Origin: Sabellastarte sp. h YS-2021
Taxonomy: Eukaryota > Annelida > Polychaeta > Sabellida > Sabellidae
Length of the DNA stretch: 64,000 nt
NCBI GenBank assembly: GCA_964017235.1
Contig: OZ024934.1
Span: 89,370,706-89,434,705 of the forward strand
Direction of reading: 5' to 3'
In this document: positions 44,062 to 54,988 of the stretch, piece after piece
Layout: the number at the start of each line of letters is the position of its first letter
How positions within the stretch are numbered: position 1 is the first letter of the stretch
The notes under the pieces: model-generated
What the model saw: the letters and a program-made list of their open reading frames with translations, nothing else
Told to the model about the DNA's origin: nothing
Database searches by the model: none
Translations under genes and position numbers: made by a program

Positions 44062-44149
44062 TCAAGGTCAAACAGTAGTTCACTGGCTTTGGTGAGTTGT
44101 CTTTTCGGTGGATACAAATTTGCATCGGTCTCCGATGCGTAGGTCTAGT

Positions 44150-44360
44150 TTTAGTTGAAGGAGGTGTGGTAGACGTGGGATATATATTTTGTTGGACCTC
44201 TACCACGGTTTGAAGGTGTGATAGAGGTAGAGGTCAGTCCCATTAATTTTAATTGAGAGGCTGTGGTAGAGGTGGGGTAGAGATGAGATATAGTATCTAT
44301 TTTGTGGGACCTCTACCATATTTTGAGGGCGTGGTAAAGGTAGAGGTCTATCCCAGTAAT
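44150..44360 (+). repeat. About 108-bp degenerate tandem repeat
   Basis: Two copies of a unit with GACCTCTACCA, GTGGTAGA and TTTTGTKGGACC words, rich in GGTAGAGGT. A related scrap (GTAGTAGAGGTCTATC) lies at 35080, also directly before a rolling-circle 5' end. Confidence 0.65.
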
Positions 44361-44759
44361 TATGTCCACCCCACTGGGGGGTGGACAGATTATTTTTGCT
44401 TTTTCCGGCGTCCGGCGTCCCACTTGGTTTCCAGACATTTTAGGCAACAGTTCGTATCCTATCTTTACCAAATTTGGCGTGCAGGTTTATTGGGTTAATA
44501 GCTTGTATGGGATTGCTTTTGGTGATGATAGCTCTATAGCTAACTGAGTAATAGCTACTTTGCTACTTTTGAGTATCTCTTTGGTTTCCAGACATTTTAA
44601 GGAATGCTATTAAGCCTACCTTTCTGAAATTTGGTATGGAGGTTCATTGGGTTAATAGCTTGTATGGGATTGCTTTTGGGGGTAATTGCTTCATAGATGA
44701 GTAATTAATTAAATAAATGAGTAATTGGCTATTTTGAATACTGAAAAAGGCAAATGTGC

Positions 44760-45424
44760 TCATATCTCCTAAACCGTGCGAGATAGAGCGATTTCGTCGA
44801 AATTTTCGACCCACAGGGTATCTAAGGAATGTAATCTTTACAATTTTCAAAAAATTTCCCCTCCCCAATAATGGCGGCCATTTTGAATTTTCGAATTTTT
44901 GCCAAAAATGTCAAAACACAAATTTGCTTCTATCTCCGTAACCGTGCGAGATAGTGATTTCGTCGAAATTTTCGACCCACAGGGTATCTAAGGAATGTAA
45001 TCTTTACAATTTTCAAAAAATTTCCCCTCCCCAATAATGGCGGCCATTTTGAATTTTCGAATTTTTGCCAAAAATGTCAAAACACAAATTTGCTTCTATC
45101 TCCGTAACCGTGCGAGATAGTGATTTCGTCGAAATTTTCGACCCACAGGGTATCTAAGGAATGTAATCTTTACAATTTTCAAAAAATTTCCCCTCCCCAA
45201 TAATGGCGGCCATTTTGAATTTTCGAATTTTTGCCAAAAATGTCAAAACACAAATTTGCTTCTGTCTCCTTAACCGTGCGAGATAGAGTGATGTCATCAA
45301 AATTTTCGACCCACAGGGTATCTGAGCATTGTACTCCTGGCAATTTAAAAAAAAATTTCCCCTCCCCAAGAATGGCGGCCATTTTGAATTTTTGCCAAAA
45401 ATGGCAAAACACAAATTTGCTTCC
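44760..45424 (+). repeat. 167-169-bp satellite, about 4 monomers
   Basis: Same satellite as at 11080-15530 with its own variants (CCCCAATAATGGCGG, GAGATAGTGATTTCG). The first three units are near-identical, showing recent local amplification. Confidence 0.93.
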
Positions 45425-45905
45425 TAAATCATGGGCTGGGAATCCTCTGGTGTGGTCAGGTCAAACGAGGATAGCCAAAGTTAAAAGTGCTTATAACTCG
45501 CTTATTATTGGCCCTAGAGGTTTGGGATGGTAAAGCAACTTGTAGGAAATCATGGGCTGGGAATCTTTTGATGTGGTCAGATTTGACCTTGGACCCCTCC
45601 TTCAAGGTCATACGAGGATATCCAAACTAAAAAGTGCTTATAACTCGCTCATTATTGGTCCAAGAGGTTTGGGATGGTAAACCAACCTATAGGAAATCAT
45701 GGACTGGGAATCTTGTGGTGTGGTCGGATTTGACATTGGATCCCTCCTACAAGGTCAAACGAGGACATTCAAACTTAAAAGGGTTTATAACTCGTTTATT
45801 ATTGATCCTAGAGGTTTGCAATGTGAAGCCAACTTGCAGGATATTGTGGGCTGGGAATCTTCTGATGTCAGATTTGACCTTTGGCCCCTCCTTCAAGGTC
45901 AAACG
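45425..45905 (+). repeat. 147-bp repeats of the chimeric element
   Basis: About 3.3 monomers between the satellite and the C 3' terminus. The first is truncated and has a further internal deletion. Confidence 0.9.
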
Positions 45906-45980
45906 ATGGTTCACTGGCTTTGGTGAGTTGTCTTTCCGGTGGATACAGATTTGCGTCGGTTCTCCGATGCATAGGTCTAG

Positions 45981-48290
45981 TTAGTATCTGACTGTTATAT
46001 ATCTTAATACAAGAATGTTATCCTCAAAATTTGACATGTGCCTTCCATTGTGGAAATTACAAAGAGTTAGGGTAGTTCAGTGGAATAGATTGAAACCAGA
46101 AATCATCTCACCACGTCCAGTCCTTGATACCTACAGATCAACAGTATGCAAGAAAGAGGAGCAGTTTGGGGGGGGGGGGGGGGGGGGGGGGACCTTGAGT
46201 CACCACAAGGCCTTGCAGTATTATTATTATGGTAATTTTAACCTGTAGTGTAAGGTGCACAGCATTAACTAATGTTCCATGTAAACTTGGAAATAGTCTT
46301 AGGAAGTCCCACTTTTGGTCATTATGTTAAGTGGAAGGCACTCAGATTTTATGGACATGTTATACTTTAAAGCAATGTATGTTTATACTGCAAGTAGGGA
46401 TGGGTTATTTTGTAGTAGAATGAAAACTAGGATTGTAAGAGTATATGGGGAGTAGCAGAAGCCTCAGTGGCATAGTGCACACATTTGTTATATGGTCACT
46501 TGTCTTTTACCTCTGTGGTTGTAGGTTTGAATCCAGTTCATGGCAGTAGATGGGATCCAATAAGGGTCTGTCCTGGTATGAGTTTAGCTGTTAAAAGGGG
46601 TGTAAATACTCCAGTTATAGCTTATAGGTAGTCCTGGAGGAATAGGAATGTTCTAGTTTGAAAAAAAGAAAGTGTTTCAATTTGTGCTGGAAGCAAGACT
46701 AGGTAGGTTGTGCGTTTTGTGTGAAGGAAATGGTGTAAGAAGGAAACCACAGAGTTTTGGTGCATTATGAATAATGTTAATCATGTTAATGCTTTGTCTA
46801 TGAACTAGAAAGAAATATGTTCAATGTTAGATTGTTGTGAAAAAGCGCGATTGTTATTTTGAAAGTTAAAACATTCTAAATACAAACTAGCTTGAGTGTC
46901 GATGGTTTACTGGTTCTCTCCTTTTGTACTTTAACCTTCTTCAATGAGACACACATCTAGAAGTTATATAACCTTTGTGTTATGCCCTGTGCATTTCTAT
47001 TATTACTAACCCTGTTAAGCATGTTTTATAAATTGTAATACCAGATATTGCAATGGGGCATTTTCTCTCTTTCTTTGAGAAATATATTTTGTTTGTGGAA
47101 ATATCAAGCAGTTTTCCAAAAATTAATTAATTTTAACAACTGCTGGTCGTTGCCCTTAAATGTTATTTGTGTGTTGAAATTGAAATTCTCGGAAAAACAA
47201 AATGAAGCAGTGTCTCATCATTATGTTGTATTATTTTGACTGTTGTGATTATTCTATGTATCAGTAAAAATTGGAAGCTTACAACAGAATCTGTAATCTT
47301 TTAGCATTGCAGAATCTCTGTATTATTATCTCCAGTCTCTGGTTATTATTGGCAGTATGCCCCCTATCCCCACTGTTTTAATATGATGTACTTGTGTGTA
47401 AATCTTTCTATTTTAAAATCTCTCTTTCACTCTCTCAGCTTCTGTAGTGTTATTGGGGAGGAGAAAATAATGTGTGTGTATTGATAAAAATGCCTGGATG
47501 CTGTTCACCACTTGTTGTGTGCACTGTGTGTGTTTATATAATAATGAATGGGTGACTTGCTTTTGTTTTCTTGTTACTGCAGACAGCTTCAAATATCTGT
47601 GAGACCCCTGTGATTTTGCTGTTATCAGAATTTGTCCATTCTTAAGCTATTTGGTAGTTATCCTTGCTATATTGCTGCAAGGGTGGTCCGAACATATTTT
47701 CTCAATGTTGTGGTTTTAAATAATAATTTAGATATGAAAAGTTTATGTTGGCAAAGTGTACTTATTAATTATGGTCAAATTTAATATCCAGGGAAATTTC
47801 ACTGCTTTACTGTAACTTCAAGATGATGTATTGTATTGATCTGTGTTTTGTAGGAGTTTATAAATGAAAAAGCAGAGGGAAGTTTATCTACCTTGACTGA
47901 TATACTTGTGTGCAAGTATTTTCTCTGTTCAGGTGAGACAGTTTGTGTGTTGTAAGTACATTTCTTTATCAATTCTACACAATAATAAGTGCCTAGAGGA
48001 CCAGATTCCTTGTTTTTAAAATGAGGGTGAAGAATATATGCAGCTAGCTGGATTCACTTGTATTTTCCTTGTCTCTATGCCATTTATTGGCCACTTTCTC
48101 TTTGGGTGAACAAGGTGACATTTTCTTTGTGTTGAAATATTTTAAGTGCTTTGAATATCTTCTCCGTGTAATATTTTTATTGGTGTTAGTAGTCCAAAAC
48201 AAATAATGTAACTGTTAAGTGTCATATCATTCATTAGTATTTTTGTTTCATTTTGTAACATTCCAGTTCTCAGTTTGAATTGTATACTTT
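45981..48290. other. Mostly unique DNA with one SINE-like unit and a G tract
   Basis: A run of 24 G lies at 46168-46191. The segment 46462-46650 looks like an old tRNA-derived SINE (TGGCATAGTGC as A box, GGTTTGAATCC as B box). Elsewhere I see no gene. The ORFs here lack domains, and the one at 46015-46248 is made by the G tract. Confidence 0.5.
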
Positions 48291-48293
48291 TGA

Positions 48294-48440
48294 GGGGCCA
48301 CGGTGGCGCTGTTGTAGCATTCACCTCCCACCTCTAAGGTCTGCGGTTCAAACCAAACTGCGTGTACTGGTTTCTTTTGCCTATGAAACTACCTATTATA
48401 GTATAACCTATATATTGTTGAAAGTGACGTTAAAACCCAG
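48294..48440 (+). repeat. tRNA-derived SINE, internally deleted
   Basis: The head GGCCACGGTGGCGCTGTTGT and GGTTCAAACC match the next copy. The middle is missing and the tail is GAAAGTGACGTTAAAACCCA. The intact copy follows directly. Confidence 0.75.
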
Positions 48441-48444
48441 ATAA

Positions 48445-48692
48445 GGGGCCACGGTGGCAGAGTGGTAACACTCTCGCCTCCCACCTCTGAGGCCGGGGTT
48501 CACTTCCCGACACGGCCTCAAGTGGGAAAGCTGGTCGTTGCTTCCCGTTGGTCAGCAGTTTACAGTACAGAACCCTAACGAACTGTATGTACTGGTTTCC
48601 TCTGCCCTTCCAACTACCCGTCGTGATATGACCTGTACAGTGTTGAAAGCGACGTAAAACCCCAAATAAAATTAAACCCAGATAAATAAATA
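48445..48692 (+). repeat. tRNA-derived SINE, near full length
   Basis: A box TGGCAGAGTGG, B box GGGTTCACTTCCC 35-40 bp later, a body with CAGTTTACAGTACAGAACCC and a tail GATATGACCTGTACAGTG then GCGACGTAAAACCCCAAATA. It is the clearest copy of this SINE family in the window; minus-strand copies are at 1870 and 2453. Confidence 0.88.
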
Positions 48693-49283
48693 AATGTATT
48701 TTGTGGTTACTCCTTTACCCCAAAATTTACCCTGACAAGTGATTAACATAATCTTAAACCAGAAATGTAACCTTACAACATTAAAAATGTGTGATATGAA
48801 CTTATGAAGTAAACTTTAAAGACTTAAAATTGTCAAAATTTCAGGCTTTCTAATCCCTGATACTTTGTGAAAACAATAAAAAAACATGCAGTATGGAAAA
48901 TCGTCTCGCATTTTAAATGAAGTTTATTTCAAAATATCTCCTAAAGACATTTCCTGTTTTAAATTATGGCTCAATTATGGTCACCATTAACACGAACCAC
49001 TTTAGTGAAAAGCATATAAACACCAGATTTCATTTAGTTTCAACACCCTGGAAAAATATTTTGATTTTTGTAAATGATACAACCACTGTTTTAACATTCC
49101 CAAAAGTTCAGTATCCACCCAACTTTTCTGGGTAGATTAACCGCCTTTTATAACTCACAAAATGAGCTTCTCTGGAGGTCTGTATAAACAGATCTTATCC
49201 AGTCATAAAGTTTGAGTAATAGAGATTAAATTGTCCAAACACATCAGAAAATCATGTGAACCAAAGTGAAACTATGTTTATTT
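48693..49283. other. Unassigned AT-rich DNA
   Basis: No supported feature. The 72-codon ORF at 48917 has no domain signature. Confidence 0.4.
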
Positions 49284-49523
49284 TAAAGAAGTAAATGAAA
49301 CGCTTGTGTAAAATATGGAGTAAATTATACATTTTCAAGTGAAAATAACAACTTTATTTGAAATTATGTGACGGAAATGCTGAAATGTAGCATATTTTAC
49401 ACAAGTGTTTCATTACGTGGGCGATAATTCAATACTTCGCAAGTAACCGAGTATTTAAAATGGACTTGAGTACTGCAAAGATCGACTCATCTATTGAGGC
49501 TTGAGTACCCGTTCGCAGCCCTA
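49284..49523 (-). mobile_element. Truncated hAT MITE related to 16616-17007
   Basis: On the minus strand it starts TAGGGCTGCGAACGGGTACT and keeps CGCCCACGTAATGAAACAC and TTTCCGTCACATAATTTCAA. The other end is missing. Confidence 0.8.
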
Positions 49524-49825
49524 ATGCTAATTATACCAATATTGTAGTGTAAGATACGATATCAATATTGGAAAACATTAAGACTCTCTTATATCCCATC
49601 GCACCTGCACATACATCCTGATTACAGAGAAAAATGGCTAATTTGCAAGGGACACTAAAGCTACATATGCGATTTTATAACAGAATGTTGAGGTTGCACA
49701 GACCCCGCAATGAACATTGGCATCCACATTACTTTCTGCTGGCATGCAATATGGCTACAAACGCATCCATGTCTGAAGGGAAATTCATGATAGGCTTGGG
49801 CATGTGTATTCTCCTTGGTAGTGTT
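49524..49825. other. Unassigned DNA with a 64-codon ORF
   Basis: The ORF at 49634-49828 starts MANLQGTLKLHMRF and ends at the target site of the next MITE. It matches nothing I recognise and may be chance. Confidence 0.3.
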
Positions 49826-50184
49826 TAAGGCTGTGATAGGTTACCCGGTTACCCGAAAACAGTCCGAATTCCTTAAGAAACCGAGTACAAACTGGTGAAG
49901 CGGTTAACCGAAAAAATGTGAAATTTCACGTAAATCGATGACATACTCGGACAAATGTTACTATTCTGTCAGATTTCTTTAATTGATATTAGTTTTTCAC
50001 TTAATTTTCATTATTTTTACAAATAATTAACATTATTTTTCGTAACTTTTTGTTTACATCATCCGCCATATTTGATTCTCTGATACTTCCACTGGGTGGC
50101 AACTAAAACACGGTTACCCAAATTCGGATCGGTTCTTTTCAGGCGAATACCCAGAGTAGTTTTTCTAACGAAGTCACAGCTGTA
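49826..50184. mobile_element. hAT-type MITE, TSD GTAGTGTT
   Basis: 359 bp, starting TAAGGCTGTGA and ending TCACAGCTGTA (10 of 11 matching), flanked by GTAGTGTT at 49818-49825 and 50185-50192. It has subterminal repeats GGTTACCCGGTTACCCG and an internal CATCCGCCATATTTG. Confidence 0.92.
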
Positions 50185-50320
50185 GTAGTGTTGCAAGTAC
50201 TCCCCATTCACTTGCAGGGTTAGCACGTGCCGTATAATACACTCACATGTACCTTGTATGTGCCCGTCTAGGCTTTCAAAATTCCTCCAATGTATAACCA
50301 GGATTCTGCAAAAAAGATGC

Positions 50321-50512
50321 ATTTTATTGCGTTAATACATCCTATCCAATGGTCAATAGCTTATCCGGTCGGCGCAGACCGGCCCGCCAAACATCAGAAA
50401 AAGACGTCCTGTGTCTCCACTAGCAGGTCGGTCCGGAGTAGCAGTGCACTCGCCAGATGGCGTGTCGTACTTCCTTCCTGTCTAGACAGAGTGACGTCAT
50501 AGCATCTTTTTC
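50321..50512 (+). repeat. DIRS left inverted terminal repeat
   Basis: Positions 50343-50512 are the reverse complement of 56428-56598 with few differences (TCTAGACAGAGTGACGTCAT, CGCCAGATGGCGTGTCGTAC). The outer 22 bp (ATTTTATTGCGTTAATACAT) are not shared with the right repeat but are found in the internal complementary region. The promoter probably lies here. Confidence 0.93.
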
Positions 50513-50637
50513 GTTTGGCGCGAACCAGTGCACAGTGGAAAATTTATATCTGCCAGAATTTGTGTTTTATCAGTGTTTATTGTGAAGAACGATCTTGGAT
50601 TTTATTTTATTATTATCTTCTGTGTTCCTACTCTACT

Positions 50638-52751
50638 ATGTCGTCTCCTGGTCAGAAGAGAGGGAGTTGTGGTCATGCAATGGCCATTTTCGATGGACAT
50701 GCGTTTTGCGCACGTTGTAGGGAAAAAGGAAAAGGTGAGGAACCTTGTGTGAAGGATAAGGACTCTGTTGACTGTTCTCTGTGTAATTCCTTCACCCCGG
50801 GGCAACGTGCCCAGATCTCAACACCGTCTTATAAAATTAAGAAGGAAAAACGGGAGGCTAAACTTGCTGACATTTCCCAACCCACGGATGAACTTATAGA
50901 CCCTTCAAGTGTTTCAGTTATTGGGGTTGTGGGTGGACCTAGTACTGATAAGTCGCCAGTTCCTCTTGAGAAAAAGACCAAAAAGGACAAACCTTCTGTT
51001 AAACCCAAGAAATCTGCTACTGCAACTCTCTCTTCTGCTACAGACGACAAGCTCACAGCCTTAGAAGATAAGTGGTCCGACCGCTTTAACAGGTTAGAGG
51101 CATTACTGGTAGCCAAGTCTATGGAACCTGCCTTTTCGTCGGATGTCAGAGTAGCCCCTACTCATTCTGCACCAACTAATGTAACTCGGGACTCTGAGCC
51201 CTTCTTTCAACCACCTAATCCTTCAGATGACGCCTTTCAGCGCACTGGCCCAGACTCTAGTGCTGCGTTGCAGCCGTCGGCCGGTAAGCTTGTCAGAGAC
51301 TCTTCATTACTTGGATCTTCATTATCTGAGCGCACTGGCCCAGACAATATTGCTTCACAGCAAAAGTCGGCCGGTAAGCTTAAAGGTCAGAGCACTTCTC
51401 AAGGGCGCACTGGTCCAGACACCGCTTCTCAGAAGCATAAGTCGACCGGTAAGCCTAGTGCTGGTTGTCACCGACCTACTACAGCTACTTCTGAGATTTC
51501 CAAACAACCGACCATCCTCCCTCCGACCGACCTCTTGGCTCCACCGGCTCTGCTTCACCGACCCTTCAGAAGAGCAGAAAGGACAGCATTTCTAGCTTAG
51601 ATTCAGATACTGATAGTCAAATCTCTGATACCCCTCCGGTGGAACTCTTTGCAGAGGAAGGGGATTTTTCGGAAGATCCAGAATTTGAACAGGAACTACC
51701 GACCTCAGAAGAACAGACATACAGGGAGACCATGCGCGGCATACGATCCTTTATGGGTTGGTCGCATATCCCTGACATGGATAGTTCAAACCCATCTGAC
51801 GACAACCCTTTCGCTGGGCCTAAAGCTCCCCTTCCCAGCAAGATCTCAGTCCAGATGCCTACGGAAGATTATCTTTGTCGCAAGCTATCTAAACTCAATC
51901 TCACCATGACGGAGGGATACCCATCCAGAACTACAGAAGCCGGCAGCCTGCCAATGGACCACTTTCTCAGACCCCCTAAGCCGCAAACAAAGTGGTATGG
52001 ACTATATTCTGATCAACAATTGGACCCGGCCACTGTCACCAGTTGGAATACAGGCCCGTCTAAATTGAACAATAGTTTTGGTCGTTTGCCACCCCACCGG
52101 GTTCCCGTAGATACCCTGCGTCGTTGGGAAAGGACGGCTAGAGAAGCCTCAGTGGTGTGTAACCAGACTGCTAGTTTTAACAGGTGTTTGTTTAAAGTTC
52201 AGGGAGAAATGAATGCACATTTGAAAGTTATCAGAAGTGAAAACAGGGGCAAAGTGTCAAACAAGTTATCTGAGGCGGCTGAGGAACTTTAATTCCTTAT
52301 GGAATTTAATTCCAGTATTACACAGGCGGCTGCGAAGGCCATGGAGCATTTAACTGACTTTGTCTTTCTTACCATGGGGAATATTACCTTGACCCGTAGA
52401 GACTCTTACCTTAGCCATCTGAAGAATGGGATCAAGCCCGACACCTTCGCAGCTCTCAGAACAGGCCCCTTGCACATTGCCACTCTGTTTGCAGAGCCTG
52501 TGGTTAAGAAAGCGGAAGAGGAAATTGCTCTGTATGACAGTAAGAGTCATCCTGCACCTACTACTACGGCTCGGGCTAAGAACCGTTATCACCCATATGA
52601 GAAGAGTGATAGGAAACAGGAGGGCCGGTCGGAGGGGAAACAGGACAGGCCAGCCTGGAAGAACATTAACCGCCTACAATTCAAAAGAGGCAGAGGCAAG
52701 GCCTCTAGTTTTTCATCCCGACCTGCACATGGTCAGCAGCAGTATAAATGA
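50638..52751 (+). pseudogene. DIRS gag-like ORF1, broken
   Basis: This is the putative capsid/nucleic-acid-binding protein of the element. I start it at the ATG at 50638 (MSSPGQKRGSCGHAM) because the longer open frame upstream lies in the leader. The N-terminus has cysteine/histidine pairs (CGH, CARC, C..C in CSLC) that could bind zinc, then a low-complexity Ser/Pro/Lys part with three repeats of RTGPD. The C-terminal half has NQTASFNRCLFKVQGEM and ends in a basic tail (RGRGKASSF). The frame shifts once between about 51480 and 51560 (the later frame reads KSRKDSISSLDSDTDSQISD). A TAA at 52290-52292 interrupts EEL/FLMEFNSS. Each is a single event, so the copy is not ancient. Confidence 0.82.
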
Positions 52752-54988
52752 CAGTTATTGTTTAAACAGGGTTTCCAATCAGCTGCTGACCCAGAACTTT
52801 TTCACAGATCAGACAATGAACAATTCTTTAAGTTCAAATGTAAAATATCATGTTGTACAATATGTTCCTTCTGCACCCGGGCTTCCGCAAAGGAAAGGTT
52901 TAAGTCCCGGAGTGTCAGACTGTCACCAAACAAAATCTCAATTAAAATCTGTGAAAGGTGCTTCTTGTGTCACTCAATTGTTGTTTGCCAATCCTGTCTC
53001 AAATGCCCCAAATGCTGTTCCCAATCTGCCTGTAGGGGCCCGTCTTCAAAAATTTTGGGAAAGTTGGTTGAATCTGGGTCTCAAACTCACAAGGTCTCCG
53101 ACTGTCATAAGTTGCTATGTCAATCCCCAGAGGAACAGCTGCCTACTGGAGGCATTACATCAGCTTATAGACAAAAATGCAGTAGAACAGGTCATGAACA
53201 AAACATCTCTGAGCTTTTTCAACAGACTTTTCTTAGTCCCAAAACCAAACAACAAGTGGCGCCCTATTCTAGACCTCAACCATCTGAACCCATTTCTCAA
53301 GACGTAGAAATTCAAAATGGAGACGCCAGTAACCATCAGGATATCCCTCCAAGGAGGGGAGTGGGTAACCTCTATAGATTTCAAAGACGCCTACTTCCAC
53401 ATCCCAATACAAGAACAATCCAGGAAGTATCTGAGGTTTCATGTCCAGGGACAGACATACCAGTTCAAAGCCTTACCTTTCGGCCTGTCCACAGCACCCT
53501 TAGAGTTCACTGTAATAGCAAAGGAGGTAAAGCTGATGGCCACCTGCCAGGGTATAAGGATCCACCAATACCTAGACGACTGGTTGGTCCGGGCTGGATC
53601 CCACCAAGTCTGTCTCCGGCATACCCAACATCTAGTGAAGATATGTCAAGATTTAGGTTGGCTAGTAAATTTGGACAAGTCGGAGCTGGAACCCAAGCAA
53701 ATCTTCGACTTTGTAGGTTACCAGTTCGACCTCAAGGTCGGTCGGGTCCGGCCGACTCCGGACCGGTGGCAAAGTCTTCAAGAAAAGATTCTAGAGATAT
53801 TAGACCAACCGACCTGTCCGGTCCGGCAGTTCATGTCCCTCATTGGCCTGTTAACGGCCACAGAGAAGCAAGTTCACCTAGGTCGGCTACACATGCGACC
53901 TATACAGTGGCACCTCAAGAACAGCTGGGACGTACCGGAATCACTAGAAAAAGTGATTCCCATCCCCATATCCTTACACCCTCACCTGCAGTGGTGGTTA
54001 CTGGAAGACAACGTGCTATCCGGCCAACCTTTACACCCAATCAGACATGCTCTGCAGCTCTTTACAGACGCATCAAAAGAAGGCTGGGGCGCTCACTTAA
54101 ACGACCGCACTGCAAGAGGCTCCTGGTCCTTGCCAGAAAGCAGACTGCATATCAAATACTTGGAACTAAAGGCAGTTCTTCTTGCTCTCAAAGAGTTCAC
54201 AGATCTCTGTACCGGTCAAATAGTACTTGTGGCAACAGACAACACCACAGTAGTTTCCTACATAAACAAAGAAGGAGGCATGAGATCAGGCCCCCTGTGT
54301 GCCCTTCTCTGGAGAATCCTGACCTGGTGTAACCCTGAAAGCCCGTCACATTCCAGGCCGGCTAAATGTAATAGCGGACAAGCTATCCCGTCTGGGTCAG
54401 ACCATTCAGACAGAGTGGTCCCTCCTGCCGGAAGTTTTTCAGACTTTATGCCAAAGGTGGCACAGACCTCAGATAGATCTATTCGCTACGAGGTTCAACC
54501 ACAAGCTGCCCCAGTTTGTATCTCCAGTACCGGACTCCCTAGCGGTAGCAGTGGACGCTCTCACTCTGCCATGCGAGGACCTGGATGCCTATGCCTTCCC
54601 ACCAACAGCCATATTGGGCAAAGTAGTGGAAAAGTTAATACACTCCCCGTGCAAGAGAATCATTCTGATTGCCCCGGGTTGGCCCAACATGGCTTGGTTT
54701 TGGGACTTGGTGAACATGTCCAGCCAAGTTCCCATCAGTCTGCCCAACCTGCCAAACCTGTTAACTCAACCCTTCAATCAGATCCCTCACAGGAATCTGA
54801 CAAATCTGAATCTGCATGCATGGCTCCTAGAGCCACAGCAATTAAACAACAGGGCTTCTCTGAGGCAGTGGCAGCGAGGATTGAGGCTCCTCAAAGAAGG
54901 TCAACCAGATCAGTCTATGAGACGAAGTGGGCCATTTTTACAAAGTGGTGCATCGCTAATCAGGTGGACTTCAGATCTCCGCCTGTAA
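52729..54988 (+). pseudogene. DIRS reverse transcriptase-RNase H-methyltransferase ORF, broken
   Basis: The polyprotein would make cDNA from element RNA. In order: the RT fingers region (LSFFNRLFLVPKPNNKWRPI); motif A FKDAYFHIPI with its Asp near 53386; motif B LPFGLSTAP; the YLDD box near 53566-53580; and RNase H with LFTDASKEGWGAHL, KYLELKAVLLAL and VATDNTTVVSYIN giving the D, E, D acids. Then comes the DIRS-specific methyltransferase-like region (IDLFATRFN near 54473; LIAPGWPNMAWFWDL near 54667). The start ATG at 52729 overlaps the gag end by 23 bp. A TAG at 53305-53307 stands where relatives read a charged residue before KFKMETP. A deletion near 54330 moves the methyltransferase part to another frame. 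Two lesions, all catalytic motifs still present. Confidence 0.88.

Larger units (their letters stand above)
41963..44148 (+). mobile_element. Family C Helentron-like element C3
   Basis: It begins at GCATCCGGTGGATAC, the right half of the C 5' palindrome; the left half is lost. It then has the C 5' module (GGTTTAGCGTTCGCTAC, a GCC-rich run, AACAAGATGGCTGCC), eleven 147-bp monomers, a SINE, and the 3' end. The 3' end has CGGTGGATAC (44106-44115), the perfect hairpin GCATCGG-TCT-CCGATGC, and CTAG at 44145-44148 before TT. It is the best C copy in the window. Confidence 0.85.
44362..45980 (+). mobile_element. Chimeric Helentron: family B 5' end, family C 3' end
   Basis: The 5' hairpin (TCCACCCCA against TGGGGGGTGGA), the TCCGGCG heptamers and the GTTTCCAGACATTTTA module are family B, and about four 169-type monomers follow (44760-45424). 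At 45424/45425 the sequence switches in mid-monomer to the family C 147-bp repeat (ctaaatcatgggctgggaat). It ends with the C 3' terminus: CCGGTGGATAC at 45936-45946, a GCGTCGG/CCGATGC hairpin, and CTAG at 45977-45980 before TT. Confidence 0.82.

Noticed and set aside
46015..46248. 77-codon ORF with poly-glycine
   Set aside because: It depends on the G24 homopolymer and has no domain.
48445..48692. tRNA gene
   Set aside because: A and B boxes are present but no cloverleaf or acceptor stem forms, and the unit continues into a SINE body and tail that recurs elsewhere.
50515..50637. Upstream ATG extending the DIRS gag ORF
   Set aside because: The extra 41 residues come from the leader next to the inverted terminal repeat and are hydrophobic and unlike gag; the ATG at 50638 fits better.
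51227..51595. 122-codon ORF in the gag region
   Set aside because: Out-of-frame reading of the repetitive RTGPD part of gag.
52758..54332. A 524-codon plus-strand ORF
   Set aside because: It overlaps the RT/RNase H frame of DIRS throughout, has no motif of its own and low-complexity Ser/Arg/Pro content. It is a shadow frame.
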